Assembly (NCBI RefSeq): GCF_009767585.1 | Contig: NZ_WSNW01000001.1 | Span: 960,090-1,024,089 of the forward strand | Length of the DNA: 64,000 nt | DNA from: Coprobacillus cateniformis | GTDB lineage: Bacteria > Bacillota_I > Bacilli_A > Erysipelotrichales > Coprobacillaceae | Reading direction: 5' to 3' | Shown: positions 56,849 through 64,000 of the stretch, piece by piece | Numbering within the stretch: position 1 is the first letter of the stretch | How the letters are laid out: each line of letters opens with the position of its first letter | The notes under the pieces: generated by a model | Databases searched by the model: none | What the model was told of the DNA's origin: nothing | What the model saw: only the letters and a program-made list of their open reading frames with translations | Position numbers and translations under genes: made by a program

Positions 56849-57568
56849 ATGAAGTTAATTATTGAAGAAAATGAACAAAAAATGAGTGAAAGTGCTATGC
56901 ACATTTTACTAGGTACAATGATGCAGGATAAGAGAGTTAATATTTCTTTAACTGCTGGGAAATCTCCAATCAATTTGTACAAGATGATGATTCCTTATGT
57001 CAAGGATCAAGAAAAATTTAAAGATATTGAGTATTACTTATTTGATGAAGCCCCATATCTTGATAAACCTTATGGCCCTAACTGGGAAGAAATGCAAGAA
57101 TTATTCTTTAAAGATGCCCATATTCCTGCCAAAAGAATTCATACCACAACTATGGAAAACTGGGAAACATATGATCAGGAAATTCGTGATGCTGGTGGCA
57201 TTGATGTTATGTTAATTGGACTAGGATTTGATGGCCATTTCTGTAGCAATTGTCCAAGATGTACACCAATGGATAGCTATACTTATCCAATGGACCGTGC
57301 AACAAAAAATGCTGCAAATCCTACATATCCAGCCAAACCACATTTACCTGTTACATTAACAATGGGTCCAAAAAGTTTAATGCGTGTTAAACATCTGGTC
57401 ATGATTGTTACAGGCAAAGAAAAAGCTGAAATTTTAAAACAAGTCTTAGATTCACCGATTACAGATGAATTGCCAGCAACTGTCTTAAAACTTCATCCTA
57501 ATTTTACAGTTATCTGTGATAAAGAAGCTGCTTCTTTATTAAATAGGGAAGATTATAAGAGACTTTAA
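56849..57568 (+). CDS. NagB/6-phosphogluconolactonase-superfamily protein with altered active site
   Basis: A 239-residue member of the glucosamine-6-phosphate deaminase family. The general-base Asp (D66 in YLFDEAP) and the catalytic D128/H130 pair (GLGFDGH) are intact. The Glu of the usual DGHIAFNEP motif is replaced: the sequence is DGHFCSNCP, with C135 at the Glu position and three Cys within nine residues (CSNCPRC). It may therefore act on another amino- or keto-sugar phosphate, or have lost deaminase activity. The start at 56849 has AAGGAGGA 7 bases before it; an in-frame ATG at 56813 has none. It is divergent from EIIC. Confidence 0.85.
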   Translation: MKLIIEENEQKMSESAMHILLGTMMQDKRVNISLTAGKSPINLYKMMIPYVKDQEKFKDIEYYLFDEAPYLDKPYGPNWEEMQELFFKDAHIPAKRIHTTTMENWETYDQEIRDAGGIDVMLIGLGFDGHFCSNCPRCTPMDSYTYPMDRATKNAANPTYPAKPHLPVTLTMGPKSLMRVKHLVMIVTGKEKAEILKQVLDSPITDELPATVLKLHPNFTVICDKEAASLLNREDYKRL

Positions 57569-57573
57569 TTTTT

Positions 57574-57607
57574 ATAAGGAAAACAACATCGTTCGTTTTC
57601 CTTTTAT
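57574..57607 (+). terminator. Terminator after the NagB-like gene
   Basis: AAGGAAAAC pairs with GTTTTCCTT around AACATCGTTC, followed by TT. Confidence 0.8.
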
Positions 57608-57612
57608 CAACT

Positions 57613-57633
57613 CTTTTCCAAAATCTGGAAAAG
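57613..57633. promoter_or_regulatory. RpiR-type operator upstream of the RDD and RpiR genes
   Basis: An inverted repeat CTTTTCCA-AAATC-TGGAAAAG closely matching that at 56639-56659. A T run follows on the plus strand, so it could double as a second terminator. Its position before the RDD and RpiR genes fits autoregulation. Confidence 0.6.
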
Positions 57634-57712
57634 TTTTTTATTTCATGGAAATCCCTTGGTCTTATATATGGAGATTGATATACTTAACTATATAAAAAAT
57701 GAGGTAAAAAAT

Positions 57713-58282
57713 ATGACTAAGAAAAAAACAATGATGACAAATAAATACGATATTATTGAAGTGAGAATGTGTAGGTTTTTTGCTATGGTGATTGATTGGT
57801 ATCTTACCAATATGCTTGCTGTTATTCCTATCACTTTTTATTTTCGTGGAGACGATTACTTACAACCCTATATGTTTGAACTCAATGAATATAGTTTTCA
57901 AATTGGACTATTGCTTGGAATTTATGCAATTATCATTGGTATTGTCTATTATGTTGTCATTCCTAGTTTTGTTTGGAAAGGTCAGACATTAGGAAAGAAG
58001 CTATGTAAAATACAAGTCATTGATCAAAATGCCAATGAACTCACATTACAAACTATTTTAAAAAGAGAATTACTCGGTGCTGTTATTTTAGAAGGTGGAA
58101 TCATTATAACTGCAACATACATAAGAAAATTACTACCTTTGTTTGGTTTAGCAAGTTTTGTAACACCACTTAAATATATTGCCTATGCACTTACAATTGT
58201 TTCTATTGGCTATGCATATTTTCAGCCAATGTCACAGGCATTCCACGATAAGATAGCTAATACTCTTGTCATAAAGAAATAA
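57713..58282 (+). CDS. RDD family membrane protein
   Basis: A 189-residue membrane protein of the RDD family with about four hydrophobic segments. The R-x-x-A-x-x-x-D-W-type opening CRFFAMVIDWYLTNM (about 20-34) and the following GKKLCKIQVID (about 98-108) are typical. RDD members have been linked to Na+ or H+ transport in a few cases; most are unassigned. The start at 57713 has GAGGTAAAAAAT before it. It lies between the NagB-like and RpiR genes on the same strand. Confidence 0.85.
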   Translation: MTKKKTMMTNKYDIIEVRMCRFFAMVIDWYLTNMLAVIPITFYFRGDDYLQPYMFELNEYSFQIGLLLGIYAIIIGIVYYVVIPSFVWKGQTLGKKLCKIQVIDQNANELTLQTILKRELLGAVILEGGIIITATYIRKLLPLFGLASFVTPLKYIAYALTIVSIGYAYFQPMSQAFHDKIANTLVIKK

Positions 58283-58342
58283 ATTGTATTCTCCCAACTT
58301 TCATGATATATATAATATATATGTCGAAAAGAGGGAAAAACT

Positions 58343-59149
58343 ATGTTTAATTTGATGATTATTCTATTATCTACTATTAATAGTGAACCAAAAGACTCTA
58401 ATAATTATAAAATAGCAAAATTTATTATTGAAAATATTCATAATTTAGAGGAATTTACTTTAACTGATTTTGCCCAAAGTTGCTATGTTTCTAATTCCAG
58501 CATCTCACGTTTCTGCCGTGATATTGGCTTAAGGGATTTTCATGCTTTAAAGAATCAAATAGCTAGATTTGCGATTGAACACGAACATGCAAAAGGCAAA
58601 TTCAACTTTAAAGATTTTGAAGCTCAATCCTTAAGTAAATCTTATATTTTGAGTGTTATAGATAATTTAAAAACACTTTATAATAGTCATATTGAAAATG
58701 ATCTTGAGCATTTGGTAGAAGATATACACGCATATAAGAAAGTTGCTGCTTTTGGATATATGCAATCTGAAAATGTTGCTTTAAATCTACAATATGACTT
58801 ACAAACAAATGGTAAAATACTTTTTACTTGTATCAAGTTTATTGATCAAGTTGATTATATCAATAATGCTGATGAAGAAACTTTAATTATTATCTTCTCA
58901 GAGTCCGGAACTTATTTTGATCGTGTCTTTCAGCGAACCAAACCATTTAAGAATTTAAAAATGAAACCTAAAATATATATGATAACATCTAATTTTAGTA
59001 TCTCCCTCCCTTATATAGACGCATATGTCCGTTATCACAGTCGAAATGATTTCGCAAGTCATCCTTATCCTCTGATTATTATTTCAGATCTCATTTGCGT
59101 CCAGTATACAAAAATATTACAAGAAAAAAATAACAAAACAGCCTTATAG
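58343..59149 (+). CDS. RpiR family regulator with SIS domain
   Basis: A 268-residue RpiR-type regulator. The HTH (about 15-80) contains FTLTDFAQSCYVSNSSISRFCRDIGLRDFHALK; the C-terminal SIS-like domain (about 115-250) is recognisable by VAAFGYMQSENVALNLQYDL and IIIFSESGTYFDR, although shorter and more divergent than usual. It should sense a phosphorylated sugar. The inverted repeats at 56620-56659 and 57613-57633 are its most likely operators, linking it to the EIIC, NagB-like and RDD genes. Confidence 0.9.
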   Translation: MFNLMIILLSTINSEPKDSNNYKIAKFIIENIHNLEEFTLTDFAQSCYVSNSSISRFCRDIGLRDFHALKNQIARFAIEHEHAKGKFNFKDFEAQSLSKSYILSVIDNLKTLYNSHIENDLEHLVEDIHAYKKVAAFGYMQSENVALNLQYDLQTNGKILFTCIKFIDQVDYINNADEETLIIIFSESGTYFDRVFQRTKPFKNLKMKPKIYMITSNFSISLPYIDAYVRYHSRNDFASHPYPLIIISDLICVQYTKILQEKNNKTAL

Positions 59150-59178
59150 ACAATTATTTATGTCTACAAGGCTATTTT
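59138..59178. terminator. Bidirectional terminator, RpiR gene and ilvB
   Basis: AGCCTTATAGAC pairs with GTCTACAAGGCT around a loop, followed by ATTTTT; the reverse strand ends with GTTTTG. Confidence 0.85.
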
Positions 59179-59181
59179 TAA

Positions 59182-60858
59182 TTATTCACTAATATCATTT
59201 TCATCAAAGACTTCATCAATAGGTGCTCCTGGTGCAACCATTGGGAACACTTTATCATCCTCTTGAATAATGCATTCAATAACAATTGGTCCATTATAAT
59301 CAATGGCTTCTTGAATCGCAGGTAAAACTTCTTCTTTCTTTGTCACCCTAATAGCTTTACACCCTAAACCTTCAGCAACTTTACAAAAATCAACTTTATC
59401 ATTTAAGATTGTTGCAGAATAACGTTTATCATAGAATAGTGTTTGCCATTGTCTAACCATACCTAAGACATGATTATTTAAAACAACTTGAATGATTGGA
59501 ACATTATATCGAGATGCCGTTGCCAATTCATTGAGATTCATTCTAAAACATCCATCTCCAGCAATATTGAAAACAACTTGATCTGGCTTTCCATATTTTG
59601 CCCCCATAGAAGCCCCTAGACCGTATCCCATTGTTCCTAACCCACCACTTGTAATCAATTGGCGAGGTCTTCTAAAATGGTAATACTGAGCAGCCCACAT
59701 TTGATTTTGGCCAACTTCTGTACAAATAATAGCATTACTATCTGTCATAGCTTCTATTTGTTCAATAACATAAGGTCCTGTTAAAATATCTGGATTATAT
59801 GTTAATGGGAATTGTTCTTTTAACCCTCTGATTTCTTTTAACCATTGGGGATGATTTTGTTGTGCTAACAATAAGTTTAATGCCCCTAAAATACTCTTAG
59901 CATCTCCAACAATACCCAAGTCAACTGCAACATTCTTATTAATTTCTGCAGCATCAACATCAATATGAATAATCTTAGCATTTCTTGCAAATTTGGCTGT
60001 ATTTCCAGTGACACGATCACTGAACCTAGCCCCCACAACAATTAATAAGTCACATCGAGAAACACCTAAATTACTCGTTTTTGTTCCATGCATCCCTAGC
60101 ATTCCTGTATAACGTGGGTTAGTTCCATCATAAGCCCCTTTTCCCATCAATGAATCAGCTACAGGTGCATCAATTTTTTCTACAAATTCTTTAAGTTCTT
60201 CAGATGCTCCAGCGGCAATAGCTCCACCGCCAACAAACACAAATGGTCTTTCACTCTTTTCAATCATCTGAATAGCTTTCTTGATTGTCTCTGTTGGATA
60301 AGTATAACTACGTCTTTCAATGACTTCAGGAACTTGTGGTTTATAATCACCCTTTTTAATAGTGACATCTTTTGTAATATCAACGAGGACAGCCCCAGGT
60401 CTTCCTTCTTTAGCGATTTGAAATGCCTTACGAATAGTTGGAGCTAAATCCTCAATTTTCTTAACAATAAAGTTATGCTTAGTAATTGGCATTGTCACTC
60501 CAGCAATATCAACTTCTTGAAAGCTATCTTTTCCAAGTAATGAAACCGCCTGATTGGCTGTAATTGCAACAAGAGGAATCGAATCCATTTGTGCAGTTGC
60601 AATTCCAGTGACAAGATTTGTTGCTCCTGGACCACTTGTTGCTAGACAAACACCTACCTTACCAGTTGCACGAGCATATCCATCAGCAGCATGAGATGCA
60701 CCTTGTTCATGAGAAGTCAAGATATGGTTAATCTTATCCTGATATTTATATAGACTATCATAGATTTCTAAAATTGTTCCACCAGGATACCCAAACACAG
60801 TATCAACACCTTGTTCAAGTAAGCATTCAACAACAATATCTGATCCTTTCATTTCCAT
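59182..60858 (-). CDS. ilvB: Acetolactate synthase large subunit
   Basis: A 558-residue thiamine-diphosphate enzyme joining two pyruvates, or pyruvate and 2-oxobutyrate, in valine/leucine/isoleucine synthesis. The catalytic Glu is in LTSHEQGASHAADGYARA (about 47-64), and the ThDP/Mg site GDGCFRMNLNELATASRYNVP (core GDGCFRMN, about 425-432) is intact. Full length, biosynthetic type. The regulatory subunit IlvN, which normally follows, is absent: a terminator lies directly after. GGAGGAAAGATACT precedes the ATG. Last gene of the leu-ilv operon in this window. Confidence 0.96.
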   Translation of the reverse strand: MEMKGSDIVVECLLEQGVDTVFGYPGGTILEIYDSLYKYQDKINHILTSHEQGASHAADGYARATGKVGVCLATSGPGATNLVTGIATAQMDSIPLVAITANQAVSLLGKDSFQEVDIAGVTMPITKHNFIVKKIEDLAPTIRKAFQIAKEGRPGAVLVDITKDVTIKKGDYKPQVPEVIERRSYTYPTETIKKAIQMIEKSERPFVFVGGGAIAAGASEELKEFVEKIDAPVADSLMGKGAYDGTNPRYTGMLGMHGTKTSNLGVSRCDLLIVVGARFSDRVTGNTAKFARNAKIIHIDVDAAEINKNVAVDLGIVGDAKSILGALNLLLAQQNHPQWLKEIRGLKEQFPLTYNPDILTGPYVIEQIEAMTDSNAIICTEVGQNQMWAAQYYHFRRPRQLITSGGLGTMGYGLGASMGAKYGKPDQVVFNIAGDGCFRMNLNELATASRYNVPIIQVVLNNHVLGMVRQWQTLFYDKRYSATILNDKVDFCKVAEGLGCKAIRVTKKEEVLPAIQEAIDYNGPIVIECIIQEDDKVFPMVAPGAPIDEVFDENDISE

Positions 60859-60878
60859 AGTATCTTTCCTCCTCTTCT

Positions 60879-62546
60879 TTAATCTTTAACTTTTAAAACT
60901 GCTCCAGTGTTTGCTGAAGTAACCATTGCAGCATATTTCTTCAAATATCCTTTCACTTCAGGCATTTTAGGTTCCCAGTTTTTCTTTCTTTCTGCCATTT
61001 CCTCATCACTGACTAATAATTGAATACTATTATTCTCAATATCAATCTCAATCATATCTCCCTCTTGAACAAAAGCAATTGGTCCTCCAACTGCTGCTTC
61101 AGGAGAAACATGTCCAATTGATGCACCACGAGTCGCACCAGAGAAACGTCCATCAGTAATCAAAGCAACATCTTTATCTAACCCCATCCCAGCGATTTCA
61201 CTTGTAGGGGATAACATTTCACGCATTCCTGGACCACCACGAGGTCCTTCATAACGAATCACAACGACATCACCAGCCACAATTTTACCTGCACGAATAG
61301 CCGCAATTGCATCTTCCTCACAATCAAAGACTCTTGCCGGTCCCTTATGTTGCATCATTTCTGGTGCCACTGCTGATTTCTTTACAACACAGCTATCTGG
61401 TGCTAAGTTCCCTTTTAAGACTGCAATACCACCAGTTTTGCTATAAGGATTAGTAATAGGTCTAATAATATTTGGGTCAAGATTGACACAACCCTCAATA
61501 TTCTCTTTTAATGTTTTTGTTGTACATGTCATAACATCTGTATGCAAAATGCCTAAAGTATCTAATTCATTCATAACTGCATAAACCCCACCAGCCTCAT
61601 TCAAATCTTCCATAAATGTATCTCCAGCAGGAGCTAAATGACATAAGTTAGGTGTTTTCTTGCTGATTTCATTGGCAATTTCTAAGTTCAAATCAACACC
61701 TGCTTCATAAGCAATTGCTGGTAAATGCAACATTGAGTTTGTTGAACATCCTAAAGCCATATCAACAGTTAAGGCATTCAAGAAAGCATTTGGTGTCATA
61801 ATATCTCTTGGTTTAATATCTTTTTCTACCAATTCCATAATTTGCATTCCAGCATGTTTTGCCAGTCTAATTCTTTCACTATAAACAGCCGGAATTGTTC
61901 CATTTCCTTTTAATCCCATTCCAAGAACTTCTGTTAAACAATTCATAGAATTAGCAGTATACATACCTGAACATGATCCACAAGTAGGACAGGCTTTTTC
62001 TTCAAATTCTTTTAATTTTGCTTCAGTTATTTTACCTGAATTAAATTCTCCAACAGCTTCAAATAAAGTTGATAAACAAGTTTGTTTCCCATCTAATCTT
62101 CTACCAGCTAACATTGGTCCGCCACTTACAAAAATTGTTGGAATGTTTAATCTAGCAGCTGCCATTAATAATCCAGGAACATTTTTATCACAATTAGGAA
62201 TCATAACCAATCCATCAAATTGATGTGCATTAGCTAAACATTCAGTACTGTCACAAATCAACTCTCTTGTAACCAATGAATATTTCATTCCTGTATGATT
62301 CATAGCAATCCCATCGCAAACTGCAATAGCTGGAACTTCAATTGGTGTTCCACCTGCCAAATAAATTCCTTTCTTGACTGCTTCGGCTATTTTATCTAAG
62401 TTCATATGTCCAGGAACAATTTCATTATAAGAATTAACAACTCCAATTAACGGTCTAGCTAGTTCTTCTTCTGTCATTCCTAATGCATTAAATAAAGATC
62501 TATGAGGTGCTCTTTCAACACCTGTTTTGACATTATCACTTTTCAT
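60879..62546 (-). CDS. ilvD: Dihydroxy-acid dehydratase
   Basis: A 555-residue Fe-S dehydratase making 2-oxoisovalerate and 2-oxo-3-methylvalerate. The cluster ligands are visible in [11 protein letters not shown] (about 117-127) and [18 protein letters not shown] (about 187-204); the C-terminal GRFSGATRG and [11 protein letters not shown] are typical. The start at 62546 follows GGAGGAAAAGC; an ATG further upstream overlaps leuB's end. It lies between leuB and ilvB with short gaps. Confidence 0.97.
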   Translation of the reverse strand: MKSDNVKTGVERAPHRSLFNALGMTEEELARPLIGVVNSYNEIVPGHMNLDKIAEAVKKGIYLAGGTPIEVPAIAVCDGIAMNHTGMKYSLVTRELICDSTECLANAHQFDGLVMIPNCDKNVPGLLMAAARLNIPTIFVSGGPMLAGRRLDGKQTCLSTLFEAVGEFNSGKITEAKLKEFEEKACPTCGSCSGMYTANSMNCLTEVLGMGLKGNGTIPAVYSERIRLAKHAGMQIMELVEKDIKPRDIMTPNAFLNALTVDMALGCSTNSMLHLPAIAYEAGVDLNLEIANEISKKTPNLCHLAPAGDTFMEDLNEAGGVYAVMNELDTLGILHTDVMTCTTKTLKENIEGCVNLDPNIIRPITNPYSKTGGIAVLKGNLAPDSCVVKKSAVAPEMMQHKGPARVFDCEEDAIAAIRAGKIVAGDVVVIRYEGPRGGPGMREMLSPTSEIAGMGLDKDVALITDGRFSGATRGASIGHVSPEAAVGGPIAFVQEGDMIEIDIENNSIQLLVSDEEMAERKKNWEPKMPEVKGYLKKYAAMVTSANTGAVLKVKD

Positions 62547-62559
62547 GCTTTTCCTCCCT

Positions 62560-63642
62560 CTATAGTCTCTCAACTATCAAATCACCCATTTGTGAACACG
62601 ATACCTTTGTCTGTCCATCAGACATAATATCAATTGTACGATATCCATCCTTTAAAACCTTTTCAATCGCTCTTTCAATAGCCTCTGCTTCTTGATCCAT
62701 ATCAAATGAATATCTTAACATCATAGCGGCTGAAAGAATTGTAGCAATTGGATTTGCAATATTTTTTCCTGCAATATCAGGTGCACTCCCATGGCTAGGT
62801 TCATACATTCCTAATTTATCATCTCTTAATGATGCACTAGATAACATTCCAATTGACCCTGTAACCATACTGGCTTCATCACTTAAAATATCTCCAAACA
62901 TGTTTTCTGTTAAAATCACATCAAACTGACGAGGATTCTTAACCAATTGCATTGCACAATTATCCACTAACATATGTTCAACTTCAACACTAGGATAATC
63001 CTTAGCAACCTCATTCACAACTTTTCTCCATAAACGAGAAGTATCAAGAACATTCGCTTTATCAACGCTTGTTACTTTCTTTCTACGTTTCATGGCAATA
63101 TCAAATCCACGAATAGCAATTCTTCTGATTTCATTTTCACTATATATTAAATTGTCATGTGCTACCATTTGCCCATTGACTTCTTTTGTTTCTCTTGCTC
63201 CAAAATACAAGCCACCTGTCAATTCACGCATAATCATCATATCAAAACCACCTTCAGTGATTTCTTCTTTTAAAGGACAAGCCCCTTTTAATTCATCATA
63301 TAGATAAGCGGGTCTTAAATTTGCAAATAAATTTAATTCTTTTCTGATTTTTAATAATCCCGCTTCTGGTCGAAGTGCTGGTTCTAACTGATACCATGGA
63401 GATGTATTTGTATCTCCACCAATTGATCCCAACAAGACAGCATCACTATTTTGTGCCACCTGAATGGCTTCATCTGTTAATGGCACCCCATATGCATCAA
63501 TAGAAGCTCCTCCCATTAAAATCTCACGATAATGAAAAGTATGATTGTATTTTCTTGAAATTGCATTTAAGACTTTTAATGCTTCATTCACAATCTCTGG
63601 TCCAATTCCATCACCTTTAATGACTGCAATATTCTTTTCCAT
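62560..63642 (-). CDS. leuB: 3-isopropylmalate dehydrogenase
   Basis: A 360-residue NAD-dependent decarboxylating dehydrogenase of leucine synthesis. The N-terminal [20 protein letters not shown], substrate-site [13 protein letters not shown] (about 142-154) and the signature [20 protein letters not shown] (about 238-257) are clear, and [14 protein letters not shown] follows. The start at 63642 is chosen for AAAGGAT upstream; an ATG at 63666 is inside leuD. It begins 4 bases after the leuD stop. Confidence 0.97.
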   Translation of the reverse strand: MEKNIAVIKGDGIGPEIVNEALKVLNAISRKYNHTFHYREILMGGASIDAYGVPLTDEAIQVAQNSDAVLLGSIGGDTNTSPWYQLEPALRPEAGLLKIRKELNLFANLRPAYLYDELKGACPLKEEITEGGFDMMIMRELTGGLYFGARETKEVNGQMVAHDNLIYSENEIRRIAIRGFDIAMKRRKKVTSVDKANVLDTSRLWRKVVNEVAKDYPSVEVEHMLVDNCAMQLVKNPRQFDVILTENMFGDILSDEASMVTGSIGMLSSASLRDDKLGMYEPSHGSAPDIAGKNIANPIATILSAAMMLRYSFDMDQEAEAIERAIEKVLKDGYRTIDIMSDGQTKVSCSQMGDLIVERL

Positions 63643-63646
63643 ACAT

Positions 63647-64000
63647 TTATCCTTTCTTCTTTTCATTCACATAGTTTACTAAACCATTTGCTTGAATCAT
63701 TTTTTGTAAAAATTCTGGAAATGGCTGTGCCTGATATTCTATATTCTTTGTTTTATTTATAATTTTACCTGTATCAAAATCTACTTCGACTTCATTTCCT
63801 TCATCAATATCATTTGCTGCTTCTTCACATTCTAAGATAGCAAAACCAATATTAATAGAATTACGATAGAAAATTCTTGCAAACGATTTTGCAATAACAC
63901 AACTTACACCTGCTGTCTTCAATGCTAAAGGCGCATGCTCACGAGACGATCCACAACCAAAGTTTTTTCCAGCAACCATAATATCACCAGGCTCTACTCT
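63647..64000 (-). CDS. leuD: 3-isopropylmalate dehydratase small subunit (5' end outside window)
   Basis: C-terminal 118 codons of LeuD, the swivelling small subunit that with LeuC isomerises 2- to 3-isopropylmalate. The core [21 protein letters not shown] (by its part [11 protein letters not shown]) is the aconitase-swivel signature. The frame runs on to the end of the window, and full LeuD has about 160 residues, so roughly 45 are missing. leuC presumably lies to the right. It is directly followed by leuB in the same operon. Confidence 0.95.
   Translation of the reverse strand, partial: RVEPGDIMVAGKNFGCGSSREHAPLALKTAGVSCVIAKSFARIFYRNSINIGFAILECEEAANDIDEGNEVEVDFDTGKIINKTKNIEYQAQPFPEFLQKMIQANGLVNYVNEKKKG

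Overview
The window is low-GC DNA with strong Shine-Dalgarno sequences, tight same-strand operons and many intrinsic terminators. It looks like a chromosome segment of a gut-dwelling, fermentative Firmicute. The gene set (class II galT, NfnAB, AdhE, many cellobiose-family PTS parts, tandem CarD proteins) suggests an Erysipelotrichia/Coprobacillus-like bacterium; that placement is inference from gene content, not from a marker-gene comparison. No rRNA, tRNA, CRISPR array, insertion sequence or prophage was seen. Most genes lie on the minus strand.

Layout. 1-2400: 3' part of a family II pyrophosphatase with its YheO-type regulator, then two small membrane proteins. 2460-6252: galT-galM-galK (Leloir pathway) behind a promoter carrying three TTTACTAAA-type repeats. 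6686-16400: a GntR-controlled beta-glucoside-type regulon (PTS EIIC, two cupin glucose-6-phosphate-isomerase-like proteins, a 572-residue phosphomannose-isomerase-like protein with an extra N-terminal domain, a YczE-like membrane protein, GH1, ROK kinase, plus gntR and a divergent GH1 subtype), tied together by three copies of AATGTTATAACATT. 16650-19820: NfnAB transhydrogenase and a Cof-type phosphatase. 19859-24250: beta-glucoside PTS EIIBCA plus GH1, with a divergent AraC regulator. 24272-31620: an ABC exporter pair, a Dabb protein, an FMN-binding/MarR/flavodoxin operon, a VanZ/NusG-II/DUF308-fusion operon, and a lone cellobiose EIIB. 31920-38114: AdhE, a Na/Ca exchanger, BrnQ and an AEC transporter. 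38214-43584: a GH1, an RpiR regulator, an Rpn-type nuclease of foreign-looking composition, and EIIC with a small partner. 43758-51348: a lipoprotein, a DbpA-type helicase, tpiA-pgk, two CarD paralogues, a rhodanese and enolase. 51640-59149: a TIM-barrel protein of unknown function, a P-type ATPase, EIIC, a NagB-like protein, an RDD protein and RpiR, linked by TTTTCCAnAATnTGGAAAA-type operators. 59182-64000: leuD-leuB-ilvD-ilvB.

How it fits together. The segment is dominated by uptake and cleavage of beta-linked sugars: three EIIC, one EIIB, one EIIBCA, four GH1 enzymes, a ROK kinase and five sugar-type regulators. The products feed glycolysis (tpiA, pgk and eno are here) and fermentation through AdhE, with NfnAB balancing NADH, NADPH and ferredoxin. 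No EIIA for the cellobiose-type permeases is visible, so they probably share one encoded elsewhere. The most promising undescribed system is the 6686-14054 operon: three aldose/ketose-phosphate isomerase-like proteins beside one PTS permease is more than simple cellobiose breakdown needs.
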